Shown here piece by piece: positions 24,392 to 36,177 of a stretch of DNA of 64,000 nucleotides (position 1 is the first letter of the stretch; each line of letters opens with the position of its first letter). The stretch comes from Brevipalpus yothersi (Eukaryota; Arthropoda; Arachnida; Trombidiformes; Tenuipalpidae), in the NCBI GenBank assembly GCA_003956705.1, contig QZCP01000779.1:62001-126000 (forward strand), given 5' to 3'. The notes beneath the pieces are model-generated. The model had not been told where the DNA came from and ran no database searches. It saw nothing but the letters and a program-made list of their open reading frames with translations. Both the position numbers and the translations under genes were made by a program.

Positions 24392-25866
24392 TCACTCACC
24401 ATGACCTTTGCATCTCTTGTAATCAAGGCTTCCTGATGATGGGCACATATTTTTGAATATATTTTTACATTCATAGGTAGGATTTTCTTTTAACATTATC
24501 TCATCAACCCATGTTCTATAAGGTCCCAGATTAACACGCTTATCTGAATTTTCTCTAGAAAAGTTGTGAAGATGAGAAAGAAAGGAAAAGAAAGACAATA
24601 TTAGACTATTATTTCCCACTAGATTATTATGTTTACGATCGATTGAATGCCATCGAATTCATATTGAATATTATGGAATTATTGAATATTGAATATTAAT
24701 ATCGATAGAATGACTCACGAGCATTCATCACCAAAGTAGGCTACATAGCCTGCAAGAAGCCTTTTTCCGTGTTGATATACTACCACTGGACTACCAGACA
24801 TATCTTTACAAAATATTCCACCAAAATGTTCGGTGCAAAATTCCGATACATCAGGAAGATTCATTTGTTGTTGTACCTTGTGGCAACGTTCCATTGGTAG
24901 AGTTTTGACGTGGCTCTTTTGAAATGTGAATGGCTGATAATGTGGTGGATGGCGAGCAAGTGTCCATCCACCGACAGTGAATTCTTTTTCCCGGTAAGTC
25001 TGGAATCCAGGCTCTACTAAATCAATTCTCTCGAAGTTATACGGTTGCTCCCCTATCGCAATGGGTTTTCTCAATTTAAGCAATGCTGGATAATTAGTAG
25101 CCTTATCTTCAGTCCATTGAAAGGGAAAACAGAACATTTTCTCCACCTCATACCCTTCATAGGCAGTGAGTGCCGAAAAATCTTCACTATACTTCGGATA
25201 CACAATAAGTGGAGGGTGCCTAACTATCGGTGGCTGGGATGGGCTACCCAGTTGAGATGGTGAATCAGTGGCCACTCGTCTTGTGGTAAGAATCCATTGA
25301 GGACCGACTATATTGCCCGTCCCATGGGCAGCTTCACGATTATCAGATTTTCTGATCGAAACAACAAATTGAAGTCTATCCATTGGTGGTGCTGGTGCTG
25401 GTGCTTGTACTGGCACCGGCATTGGTACTGGATGTGATTGTGACTGAGCAGCGTTCCCAACTCCTGGGCTTGGGGGTATAGGCATCACCTGTCCCTGACC
25501 TGTGTGCCCAATTGAATGTGGATGATGACCATGTTGATGTCCTCCTATTGGTCTTTCCTGCTGTCTCATTTGTACTGGACCTGTTACCACTCTTTCATTC
25601 CCGTGATGTCCCGGCTGTCCCGGCTGCCCTGGTTGTCCTGGTTGTCCTGGTTGTCCTGGTTGTCCTGGTTGTCCTGGTTGTCCTGGTTGTCCTGGTTGTC
25701 CTGGTTGTCCTGGTTGTCCTAGTTGCCCAGGTTGTCCTGGTTGTCCTGGTTGTCCTGGTTGTCCTGGTTGTCCTGGTTGTCCTGGTTGTCCTGGTTGTCC
25801 TGGTTGTCCTGGTTGTCCTAGTTGCCCTGGTTGTCCTTGTGATCCAGGTTGATCGATCAATCGCTT
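24392..25866 (-). CDS. Serine-protease homologue with a Gly-Gln-Pro tract (5' exon uncertain)
   Basis: The main exon runs from an apparent acceptor near 25,864 to a GTGAGT donor after 24,719. The next exon starts at 24,554. It either stops at 24,392 or splices on at 24,400. It begins with about 30 GQPGQPGQL-type triplet-rich units and a His/Gln/Pro linker. A protease-like domain follows that is closely similar to the neighbour at 19-23 kb: TTRRVATD in place of TAAHC, NYPALLKLRKP without the Asp, and CKDMSGSPV, where the serine is retained. It shares the terminal module PYRTWVDE then CKNIFKNMCPSSG and YKRC. Loss of His and Asp makes catalysis unlikely. No ATG exists in this frame, so the signal peptide must come from an upstream exon, probably the one at 26.4-27.1 kb. 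Confidence 0.65.
25613..25838 (-). repeat. 9-base coding repeat (Gly-Gln-Pro)
   Basis: The unit CAACCAGGA and close variants is repeated about 25 times, almost pure, giving a collagen-like G-Q-P series. The purity suggests recent slippage. Open frames on the other five frames are artefacts of it. Confidence 0.9.
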
Positions 25867-26386
25867 CAATATTGAAAATTATCATAGGAATGAAAACCAT
25901 GATTAGTTTACTTGGGTATGAATGATCTTCTCTTGTTGAGTTTGAAAAATCATGATAGGAAGGAATCGGAAGAATTGAGATGGGTCAAGAATTGATCTGA
26001 ATTTCATGAAAATCTGGAAATCAGAATGAATGACAGCATACAATTGGTAGTTCTGGATCAAAAATTTTGACTGAGTCAGAAACTTAAAAGTATATTCCTC
26101 GTTTATAGAAGCTCACCATACTCCACGAGGGCCTACATTGGGATCGATAATCTTCACGAAAAATGCTCAAGCAAGAGCAATTATAACATATCAGCTTAAA
26201 AGTATCTATATATCTACCACGTTTTCATTGATATTTTTTCTGTTAGCATTTAAACTCAAAATTCGGCTACCTATTGAGACTAATCATTGTTTCGAAGCCT
26301 TCCGGCATAGAATGTTCTAAAAAGAAAAAATTCGATCTTCTGCAAAGGTCACTCATTCTTCCTCTCAACGTCAATAAACGGCTCAA

Positions 26387-27055
26387 TCACGATCGAAAAT
26401 CAAAAACGTTGAACAAATACAAATATTGTAATCTGATAAATACCATAGGTACATTGGTAAAATTGTGTGCACAATCGTTGCCTTTACATCGAAAAGAAGC
26501 CTTCGCTTTGTCCTTCCTCAGACCTAAGGTAGTATTTTCATTCAAAGTTGAAGCATTTGTTGATTCGATTGTGGTTGGCTTCTTTGATTCTTCATCATCA
26601 GATCTTTCAACTTTGGTAACATCTGATGATGATGGCGCATTGGAAGTTGTTGTAGAACTTTCATGGTGCCGAGCAATCATCGAGTCTTTTGTAGAAGAGA
26701 TTGAAGATGTTGAAGACGCTGAGGTCATTGAGGATGCAGTGGATGTTGTTGATGTTATTGAAGATACTGTGGGCGTTGTAGATGCAGTTGATGATGAGTG
26801 TATTGAAGATGCTGTAGATATTGTGGATGTTGGATATATCGTAGACGTCGAGGGTGTCGAGTGTGCTGAGGGTTTCGAAGTTGTCGAAAGTGTTGAAAGT
26901 GTCGAAGGTGTCGAGTGTGTCAAGTGCGTTGACGTTGTTGGGACTGTTGTGGTTATTGGGGTTGATGAGGTTGTTGAGGATGATGAGGCAGCATGAGAAT
27001 ATATACAAATAGTCAGTACCACAACAGTCAATCGTTTTATGAAAGAAGATTTCAT
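26387..27055 (-). CDS. Mucin-like Ser/Thr-rich secreted N-terminal region, probably a 5' exon of the adjacent protease homologue
   Basis: Starts with a clear signal peptide (KRLTVVVLTICIYSHA, residues 7-22), then about 150 residues made mostly of Ser and Thr, then a short region with two Cys (FRCKGNDCAHNFTN). A possible donor follows NVPM at about 26,454 (ATG|GTATTT); without splicing it would end in a hydrophobic tail at 26,387. It lies upstream of, and on the same strand as, the Gly-Gln-Pro protease homologue, which lacks its own signal peptide. The other protease homologue has a comparable Ser/Thr/Asn linker. I infer one gene. An intermediate small exon near 26,110-26,160 (ending GTATG|GTGAGC) is possible, but I could not fix its phase. 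Confidence 0.5.
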   Translation of the reverse strand: MKSSFIKRLTVVVLTICIYSHAASSSSTTSSTPITTTVPTTSTHLTHSTPSTLSTLSTTSKPSAHSTPSTSTIYPTSTISTASSIHSSSTASTTPTVSSITSTTSTASSMTSASSTSSISSTKDSMIARHHESSTTTSNAPSSSDVTKVERSDDEESKKPTTIESTNASTLNENTTLGLRKDKAKASFRCKGNDCAHNFTNVPMVFIRLQYLYLFNVFDFRS

Positions 27056-27080
27056 ACTTTTGGAAAAATTTTATACACAT

Positions 27081-28117
27081 TCAACATAAAAAACCATTCC
27101 ATCAACCTCAAACTAAGGTTTATTCATAAAATCATGACTAGTTAAGAGGAGGAGAGAAAGAACCTTTCGATTGGCTGTAGATTCAAAGGATCATATATCT
27201 CGTTTTTTCTTCGAATTAAAAATTTACAGGAGAAGAAAAATTAGAATCTCTTCCTACCTCTTCACCCGTCCACAATAATATTTAGTAGTCTAATAATATT
27301 CCCAAAATTTAAGGTATTAGGCCTCGAATATATGGGTAAAATAATTAGGGAAGGTCAAATTCAATTACGCATCAAATTTTTAAGGCAAATTTGAAAGAAA
27401 TTAGAGATTATAAGGATTATTATTGCTATTATTATTTTCTTCATGCTCAATTCTCATTAAAAATACTGTAAAATAAAATAAGTGTATTTTATCAATCCTT
27501 TAATATCCAGCTATGAGTATCGATGACCAAAAAATGTCATCGATGTCACTTGTTTCCAAGAGAAAGTTCATGGCCAAAATTCATGATAGAAAAAGGTCAA
27601 TTAACATCAAATAGAAGATCGTATTTCCATGATAAGATATTTTTTCTCCCACACTGATCAACATGGTTCCACGGTGGAATCTCCACAAATATCTTTGGGA
27701 ATTAATTCACCAACAATTCAGGAAGCTTGACCATAAACTTTCAATTGAGATGTTGAAAAAAAATCTGAGAATGGCTCCTCTCCAGTAAATATGAATTCAA
27801 AAAATGAATATGAGCATGCCTAATTTCTGCCTGCAATCAATATTCAAATTTCAGTTGCTCAAAAAAATTGGATCAATTAATCCAATCCAAGGGAAGCGAA
27901 ATATTTTTTCACCAATCATGATGACAAAATCATTCTTTTCGATAAAAAGTGTAGCTGTTCAAAATCTCATATCATCAATTCATGAATTAATAGCGTGAAT
28001 TATTTTGATTTATTCAGAATTTTTAACCCGAAAAAGAGTTTTGAAAATCAACTATTCAAAATTGCCACTATGTGATCATTGATACAGTAAATTTCATGAG
28101 AGTGTATCCATTTCATC
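27081..28117. other. Intergenic, nothing recognised
   Basis: Very AT-rich spacer between divergent genes. Both promoters presumably lie here, but no clear element stands out. Confidence 0.45.
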
Positions 28118-29137
28118 TTGAATTTATCCCATTTTTTGATGACATTTTTCCCATCATCTAATTTTATCCAAAAATATGGAGTTCATCGCAGATTGATTGA
28201 TCTATTACTGATGATTGTGGTTTGTTTTTTAATCAAGCTTTTGATCACATTTTCATCATGTCTCGCCCCGCTTCCCATTGAAAAGAGAGATATTCAGCCT
28301 GGAGGTACCAATTACACCGTTAAAGGGAATGTCACAGAGAGCTATTCTGTCAAAGGGAATATAACGGAGGGCTATTCTGTCAAAGTTAACACAACAGAGA
28401 GTTACTCTGCTAAAGGGAATACAACAGAAACAGTGTCTATTGTTAAAAATGAGAAAGATTTTACCATTGATCACGTTGGCATTCATGGTAATAATTCAAC
28501 GGATCACGTTGCGAAGAAAAATTCAAGTGAAATAGAACAACCTACAATCGGTACCATTGGTCTCAATGGTGATGGAATAAAGTCTGATAATGGTACCACA
28601 GAGAAACCAAATTCAGATGATGGCCAAATATCGTTCAGAAAATCTGGTCCTGGAATTCAAGGTTCACATACAAATGATGCTGTTATCAACAATTCAGCTA
28701 ATAACAATGTTCCAATGACTGTGTTGACAGGATCAAAAGATAACAAATTTCCAACAGACCCAGTGAATGGGGACGCCTATTCAGGAATCTTTATGCAAGA
28801 AAGTTCCAAAAAACATATGGATCATTATCCAGAATTTTCGATGAGAATGAATTCCGAAACAAAAACAATCGAAATTACGCTTGGCAAGAGAAGTAATTAT
28901 ACACTAATTATCAATACCATTTATGACAATCGGGTGAGAGAAATAAGGATCAATAGAGATGGAAGTCAAGGATCTGAGAGCAAAAAAAGTGGATGGAGTC
29001 ATGTATCACTGAACACAGGCTCGGAGAGTATTCATCATGTTTCGAGTGGTGAACAATTTGAAAAATCGAAAAAATATTACCCTTTTCCTGGAGCTCATCT
29101 AAGGCATAATAATTTGATCGACAAAAATCTTGATTGA
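28118..29137 (+). CDS. Secreted, glycosylation-site-rich protein with a four-copy decapeptide repeat
   Basis: Single-exon frame of 339 codons. A hydrophobic segment at residues 27-47 follows a basic start. Beginning instead at the internal Met 32 (28,211) gives a textbook signal peptide ending SSCLA. Residues 66-105 hold four adjacent decapeptides, YTVKGNVTES and variants, each with an N-x-T sequon; more sequons follow. The middle is Gly/Asn/Ser-rich. Residues from about 225 to 300 look more ordered (FSMRMNSETKTIEITLGK). No cysteine-rich or catalytic motif was seen and I do not recognise the family. It lies next to the repeat-rich protease homologues but on the other strand. Confidence 0.65.
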   Translation: MNLSHFLMTFFPSSNFIQKYGVHRRLIDLLLMIVVCFLIKLLITFSSCLAPLPIEKRDIQPGGTNYTVKGNVTESYSVKGNITEGYSVKVNTTESYSAKGNTTETVSIVKNEKDFTIDHVGIHGNNSTDHVAKKNSSEIEQPTIGTIGLNGDGIKSDNGTTEKPNSDDGQISFRKSGPGIQGSHTNDAVINNSANNNVPMTVLTGSKDNKFPTDPVNGDAYSGIFMQESSKKHMDHYPEFSMRMNSETKTIEITLGKRSNYTLIINTIYDNRVREIRINRDGSQGSESKKSGWSHVSLNTGSESIHHVSSGEQFEKSKKYYPFPGAHLRHNNLIDKNLD

Positions 29138-31069
29138 TTGCAAACTTCAGTATGTGTTCTTTAATTTTTGCCTATTCAGTACCTAAATGGTGGTAATTTT
29201 TGTGACCAATTCCAATGAACAGTGTGGATCAGTTCTTTAACTGATCATCATCTCCATTATTATCATTATTCATAATCACTTTGGGCCTTCATCGGTTGCA
29301 AAATAAATTTTCTCAATTTCAATCACTTCTCCAGTCCATCCTGAGCCAGTAGAAAATACGAAAAAATTCACGTGATCAGATATAATGAATGAGTTAATTG
29401 TCTCAGAATCTAAACTATTGTATGATATCAATATACCTCTGGAAAGAGATGAATTGAGCTCAAGTAGTCTTCAATAGCGGTCCAGTAATTTTGATTGAGC
29501 ATACACTACTAGTGTCAGGTTGAGAAGATTCATTTTACTAGCATAGTGGACTTAATCTGATCTCTATAATGACTAATAAACATGTAAGTAAGCGAAAAGG
29601 ATAGACCGTTTTTCAATTGTTCAACAAAATTCACGAAAAATTTTAGATTCAAATTCAATGGTTCTTCTTCAAGCTTATTTCATCCAAATAATGATCAGTA
29701 CACCCAATAATAAGGAAGAAAATTATTATTAATACTATTAATACTATATTATTATTATTAATACATTGGTGGAAATTTCAAATGCAAAGGACAATGCCCG
29801 TTGTCTATGGGGAAACTGCCTATTCGTGGATTTTTGTCAAACTTGCTTATCTCATGTTATGAGGCGTGATGAGACCAAAATGTAGATAATAATTCTCTAT
29901 GAGGTATGCAAAACAATCATTCCAGTGATCCAATTGAGGATATTGCTCACATCAGCTATGATGCTGAAATCATTCTTCGAGTTAATAAAATTTTATGGAG
30001 AATCCTGACCCTTATTGATAAAGTAGCACATGGAGAGACAGACACTCCTACTGAATGGCCAAGCCTGTACCGTCAACCTGACTCGAGTCCTGAACATCGT
30101 GGCTGGATGCATGTTTCCAACCCAAGATTCTCGCAACCAGCAGCAGATCAAATTTTGGTCAATGATGAAGAAGTGGTCATCACTAATCTGGACGGAGTAC
30201 TGGGATGAAACCCAGTGGAAACTAGCCAGAATAAAACCTGGAAACAGGAATGCTCGAGGGGAGAGATAACTGCGAAACTTTTGTCATGTAGGAGATAAAC
30301 TCGATATATTGAGCTGTCCACTTCTCATTAGAACTGTGAACTAATGCCCTGCAAATAACAGAATTTCGATCTATTCACTACTGAGCGATCAATGATCAAT
30401 TATTCTTTCAGATGGACACAAAAAATTGATCCGATTAATCATTTTTCTCGCCTCAGTTTGAATTAATTATTCATGCCAGCTTATTAGAATCCAGAAATTT
30501 TCTTTCCATAATGTCACACCATAGGTGTGGATTCAATGAACACTCTTATATTCTCGTTGGAGATCAATTTTCAAACCTCTGAATTTTGTCTAAAAGAAAA
30601 TTTTCCTCGAATATTCATATTGAGAACTGTATCAATGTGATGCCCACCATTCACTGGATAATCGTCTTGATAACCTTGACAAGTGAGGTTCAAATTATAG
30701 TGGAGTTGAATTTGAGCTTTGTTGACTCATGATAAATCCCCGGACGATTTTTTAGTCTCTGTCCTACTTATATGGAGTAATTATATGCATCAAGAAGCAT
30801 AATGATCATTTGAATGGTAACAATAGAGGCGATGAGAAAGATTACATAATCATATCTCGGTAAAGAGTGCGAAGAGAATATAAATTTCCTAGCAATCTGA
30901 GAGAATAATATGACTCAAAAATTGCGATTCTTTACGTAACATGCTAAAATTTTGAGTCACTAATTCGGTTTCGAGTACCTAATTCCTCTTCTTATTTGGC
31001 CGATACACTCCTGTACTCAGAATAGAGAATAAAAATCAGAATTGGTCTAACTGGAATACAAATGGAAGT
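29138..31069. other. Intergenic, nothing recognised
   Basis: Two overlapping plus-strand frames at 29.9-30.3 kb have coding-like composition, but no motif, start context or splice partner was found. Confidence 0.4.
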
Positions 31070-31621
31070 TCATCTTACTTTCAAAAATTGCAATTTACTT
31101 CTAGCCTCTTCAGGCAAACAATCCAACTACAAGGAGAAAAATTAAAAATTTAATGAAGATCATCATTTCACATTTAATATTGCTTACAGTTTCAAGGTGA
31201 CGGTACTTAGAGCAATATTCGTAAACTTGCCCCAAGCTTCTCATACTCGCCATACGTGTTGCATGGATACAATTTTTGATAACTTCGCTATTACTAGCTG
31301 AAATATATGATTGGGCATACTGAATGCAAAAAATTTTGATATGATTGACTTAGAAATCTAGTGATAATTATTTCAACCTACGTTTGACACTAGGCAACCA
31401 TAGATCTGCTGAACAGTGCGATCATATGGTTCTATTTCGCTTGGGTATTTATCATTGGTTACCGCTTTGGCCAATTCACAAACTTGCTTCGCATAGTATG
31501 GGTCAACTTGTCTGGAAGATACCTCTGTTCCCAGGATTACGTAAAGAATGCACAGCAAAACAAATTCATTCACTTTATTGGCGATAGAGAAAACAAGAAC
31601 TTCTCTTGAATCATGATTCAT
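31070..31621 (-). CDS. Small secreted cysteine protein, three-exon type (member E)
   Basis: Exons 31621-31378 (phase 1), 31297-31188 and 31126-31070 give 136 residues. The hydrophobic FVLLCILYVILGTEV (about 20-34) is a signal peptide, and the start MNHDSREV resembles MNHLSKK and MNQSLRK of members A and B. Exon 1 has C-x27-C. Exon 2 has NCIHATRMASMRS then YCSKYRHLET. Exon 3 reads LDCLPEEA and ends basic. This is the same plan as A and B, 20 kb or more away. The first donor (TAG|GTTGAA) is needed to keep the family frame and is weak; GTAGGT three bases earlier is an alternative that breaks the frame. Confidence 0.58.
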
Positions 31622-32744
31622 GATGGGTGATTAATATCCTGGAATGTTCCAACCAGCCGATCGGATTTGGAGAATTTTGGAGCAGTTACTCTCGAAAATC
31701 ATTAATCCAATTCTGATTTTGATCAATCATAGAAACTTCGGATTGTATGTTGATTCAACTTCTTGAAATTTGATCTTGAGGTCTATCATAGTCTTTCATA
31801 ACACCCTTGGAGAGCAATGGAACTATTGGAACTATGAATCTTCCTCTATGGTCATGGTGAATTGTCAGAAAATTCAAGAATTGCTCCATATAGTGAGGCT
31901 CATATTACACTTCATGTATTTCCCTCACCGACTTCAGTTCTATTTGAGCAAGAATTATTCAAGACTTGGTAAAACCAATTTAAAAAAACTGCATGATTCT
32001 CTCTCACTTTGAAGATCAAGTTGTAATTTTGTCTTGAATTATTTTGAGAAGCTTTATTTCAACGAATTCCTTATTGACAAGTATCAAAATCGGTATTTCC
32101 GGTCAATATTTCCAGCCAAGAGCTGAGAATCTAGCTCAAGTCACTCTCAAGTTCTGGGCCTTGAGAACTTGTTCCATTTTCTCTTCCCCACAGGTTGCTG
32201 TTGCGCTACTATTATTGCCATTTATAGTCATCAAACTAAGCTGATGCTCAAATATTCCAACCAATGACATTGAATCCTAGTGAAATTCAAGTATCGATGT
32301 GAGCTTTTGTTGCAATTGATTTGACAAAAAGAATCCAGTTTAGGTAAGAGAAATAATTGATGGCCTTGATAAGACTTATTATTGAAAAAGAGTTCAGCTT
32401 GCCAAGTTCACGCTCATTCCTTCGACTTATGCTTCTAAAGTTTAATCAAATGGCTCTTCAGAACTGAATTCTCACAAATAACAGCAATTCTCTCACAGTC
32501 TCATCAACGATGATTTAGTCTTGTCAATGACACTGGTATTAGCCTAGAATTGCTTCAATTTTCACACCTTCTAGGTGATTCCTCTCGATATTTTCATGAT
32601 TTACTGATTCCCAAAATGTTGGCCAATTAATGGACAACTCTATCACCTTACACGAAGAGTACTCAAAATATTGATCTCTTGATGAGAAAGATGAATTTCT
32701 GAGATCAGAACCATAATTTTCGTCAAGATTCATTTCAATTACTC
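31622..32744. other. Intergenic, nothing recognised
   Basis: No supported gene. Several short plus-strand frames lack motifs. Confidence 0.4.
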
Positions 32745-33005
32745 ATCTGAACTTCAGAAAACTCCATACACTTGAAATCCATCGTGTTGTATCATTATAA
32801 AAAGAACAACTTTTGATTGGTCATCAATCTCAGGAAAATTATCATAATTCTCACAAGTTTGTCTGGCAAGCATTATCCTTAAAAGGAGGAGTGCATTTCT
32901 TAATGTTAATATTGCAAATATTCTGCATCTCATTTCCAACATGATTTTGTAGCAAAGAAAAACGCATTCAAAGAGTAATTGGAGGTCCAATTGACCCTCG
33001 TTTTC
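32745..33005 (-). pseudogene. Second fragment of a small secreted family gene
   Basis: Homologous at DNA level to 14,590-14,900. It carries LLFECVFLCYK, then LARQTCENYDNFPEID and VVLFIMIQHDGF, and a stop. The end resembles the last exon of the gene at 61.8 kb (ILLFLTRSHGPKFG). No first or second exon was identified upstream to 33.6 kb. It could be the tail of a gene whose other exons have diverged. Confidence 0.35.
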
Positions 33006-36000
33006 GTGTAAAAAAATTATTTTTTCAGGGGTTCTTAGCCATTTTTAAGCAGAATATCTGGTATTTTTGTTCAGTAAAACGTAGAGCTAGCATTAGAAAA
33101 AGAATTTTGTCACCACGATAAATAATTTGAAAGAAATTGGGGAAGTGTTTCATCGGTGAGATCGATATCCACAGTGCCAGTTGAATGTTTGCCTTCTAAA
33201 TCGTTCGATTCCTAAACTTGATTAACAGAGTCTCCTCTTCTTTTATCAGAACGAAATTTGAGGCTATTTGCAATGTGTGAAGTTTCATACATATTGTGGG
33301 ACCAGAATTGAGAGAGAGATACTTAAATATTTATTTGGAAGCACAATTTATTGAGATACTTCCAATAACATTGTCAGTCTCATTCTCATTGATGAAGTTT
33401 TTCAGTCTTTTCATGAAAGCATCGAAAACCAGGTCAAAATAGATTTATAAGTGTTCTCTTTGTGAATTCTCGAGATTTCGGTGATAAAAGCTCGGTTTTG
33501 GGACAAAAAAAGGTCTGTTGAAGCTTGCACATCACCGAGTATGATGTTGTTTCCATTATTCAGGCTCAACAACATCCACGACAACGGCATAGACAGAAGC
33601 AATTCTTGACACAACAGAAGAGGATCAAAATGATTCCAATTATCATCAAGACAAATAAAATGATAGATAAATAATGTTCAGTCAAACATGCAAAATTCTG
33701 AGGGAAGAGAGAGAGAAATTTTCCCTCATTAGTTAGCATTACTTATGTGTTGCTGACCAAGGGCCCAGCGTGTCTACTCACATGAAAACTGTAATCAGTA
33801 CAATTTCCAAACATATTTGAGATGAATTGTAGATGTGAAGCTTGTAGATCCTGTGGAATCATCATAGTGAAAATGCTAATATTGGAGAATGACGTTCAAG
33901 ACGAAAATTTTGTACACATTCAACTCAAATACTTTAAGACGTTAACAATATAATGGTTGGTTTCACTTTCAAGTTTCACCAAGCCTAGGTAATTTCAACA
34001 GCGCAGTAATAGTATCAATTATCTACCCATTTGGAATCTCATAGCCAATTAATGTGATTTTTTTCGGTCAATTCTTTTTGAGTAGAGCGCTTTCTTTAAG
34101 CATCAAAATCAAATGAATGCTTCTTACATCTTCTGTAATTGAGGAACGATTTTCAACTAATCTTGTACATCATTTATTATCATATAAGGTATCGAACGAA
34201 ATGCTCTTCACGTGCACATCTCTACCAAAAGAGAAGCAGATAAGATTGCGTATCCATTCATTTCAGTAGATAGAGTTCCGAGAAATTCGCAGTAATCGAT
34301 TCTGATAGATTGATTGATCCTTTGTTTTCCAACTCATACGTTTATTAGATAATAGAAATTGATATCTAATAATCAATTTGATGTACAAAAATCATTGTCC
34401 TAATCTGTAGGAAAAAATTCGCACCAAGGAACTATCCCATGCGTTTTTTTAAATATTCATCGACAAAATTCAACGCTATGACATTAAAAATGAGAAGTTA
34501 TTTCATGAAATATCCTGTTTATATTGCTTGTCAGTTCCATCAACTGACTAAGATAACTATTAACTGCCAAAAATGGGTGAAAAAAGATAGTCACAACTGA
34601 TAATCCTTCATCTTTTTTTTTCGAAAATACTGATGCTCGATAGAATAGCCAGGCAATGCTGATGGAACCAACTTCCTTCCTAGATTTTTTACCCTAGTAC
34701 ATTGTGTATGAACGGATTTTCAAAAAATTCGTGTTTCAACCTTCAAAATAATTAATTATTCAGTGGCTACAAACATTTTGGAAAGAACACATAAAAATTA
34801 TAAAAAAAAATTTGCTCGGACAAAATAGATGAGCTCATCGGAATGTTTAAAGTTTCTTGTAATAAATGTAAACGTTTCTCCTCGGAAACGTGCTACATAA
34901 AAGAATTGATATAAGTATGAACACAAAGAACATTATGCCAGTATTTTTTTCCGGTATCGACAAGTTCGCACCACGGTTATCATTTGTGACATCAATAAAG
35001 GCAGTAAGGAAGGATGAGATCAAAGACAAAAGTTATGTCAAGTACTAAGAGGAAACCTTTTGCTAAGATGAATTTTTGGGCACACCGGTCGAAAAAGGGT
35101 AAAATGTGGACTGATAAAAATCAGTGAGTCTAGGTGTTAAATCCATCAATGAGCTATATCCTCCTCTTTTCCATGATTTTTCTAGCATTCTACAAGATAT
35201 TGTTAATGTGGAAGGACATAAAATAGTGATGATCTATAGGTATAAACATATTCCCATGTTGGTCCAGTTAGTGAGATATCATGGAGTTGAAAGATTTCGT
35301 TAACCATGCAATACATGTCTAAAACAGCACAGCTTGGAAGTCTTGTAGAGTCGGTCAAGATCATGTTTTCAGCAACCAATGCCAATGTGAAAGAATCACA
35401 CTTCGAGTCTTATCTGAAGAGGTAGTTAGTCAGTCCATATTAAGGGTCCAATGCAGTATTCATGTTGAGTCAAGAGTGAGGATCTTCTGTTCTGCACATT
35501 TCTCAAGACATCGCTTGCTTCTCGGAAATACAATTGATCTTACACCGCATCTCAGAGCGGAGCCAAAAGATCTCGATTTCACAGTATTGCTCGTTCCCGT
35601 ACTTGCCACTGGAAAAGAAATGAGAAGTTTCATGAGAATCTGTTTGGATAGCTCAAGGATTAGAGAAGGTTGGCAAGCCTAGAAACAGCAAAGTGAGCGT
35701 GGCACAGAAAACGAGGAAGATTATCCAGATTAAGATTATTAAGAAGGGAGTTTTAAGGTCATGAAGACATGAACAAAAGTTTTTGGTGATTCGATTGAAA
35801 GTCAAGCTTCAACCATTCGGTGAGTTTTTTGAATAACTTTTCTCTGATTGATCAATATAAAAATCATCAAAATATTCTGGTGTTTTGTATAAAATTTGAA
35901 GCCAAATAAGTTGGTGGAAAATGTTAGAGAAAATATTGCCCGTAAAACCAGGTTTTTCTGGAGCTGATTAGTAATCACAAGGGATAGTTGGATGAATTGT

Positions 36001-36177
36001 TCATCCAAAAACTCACCGAAACACGTCATGAGTATACTTTATATCAGAATAGACTATGAAGCGTGAACGTGGACAAATCAGCTAATCAAATGGTTGGCAT
36101 AAAATAGCTCAGCAGCAAGCGGTGGTCAAGCAAACAAGATACATGAAGCAGGAAAAGGTGGAAAATCATAAAGGACA
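33006..36177. other. Intergenic, nothing recognised
   Basis: AT-rich with many stops. The frame at 35,476-35,682 and others have no motif support. Confidence 0.4.

Noticed and set aside
25512..25925. Leu/Val-, Trp-Leu-Ser- and Thr-Arg-repeat frames
   Set aside because: These are other-frame readings of the 9-base GQP repeat.
26274..26996. 240-codon plus-strand frame rich in Val/Asp/Glu
   Set aside because: It is the reverse complement of the Ser/Thr codon run in the minus-strand mucin-like exon, which has a signal peptide and makes better sense.
29906..30269. Two overlapping plus-strand frames with aromatic-rich sequence (KFWSMMKKWSSLIWTEYWDE)
   Set aside because: I suspected a transposon integrase or gag piece but could match no motif.
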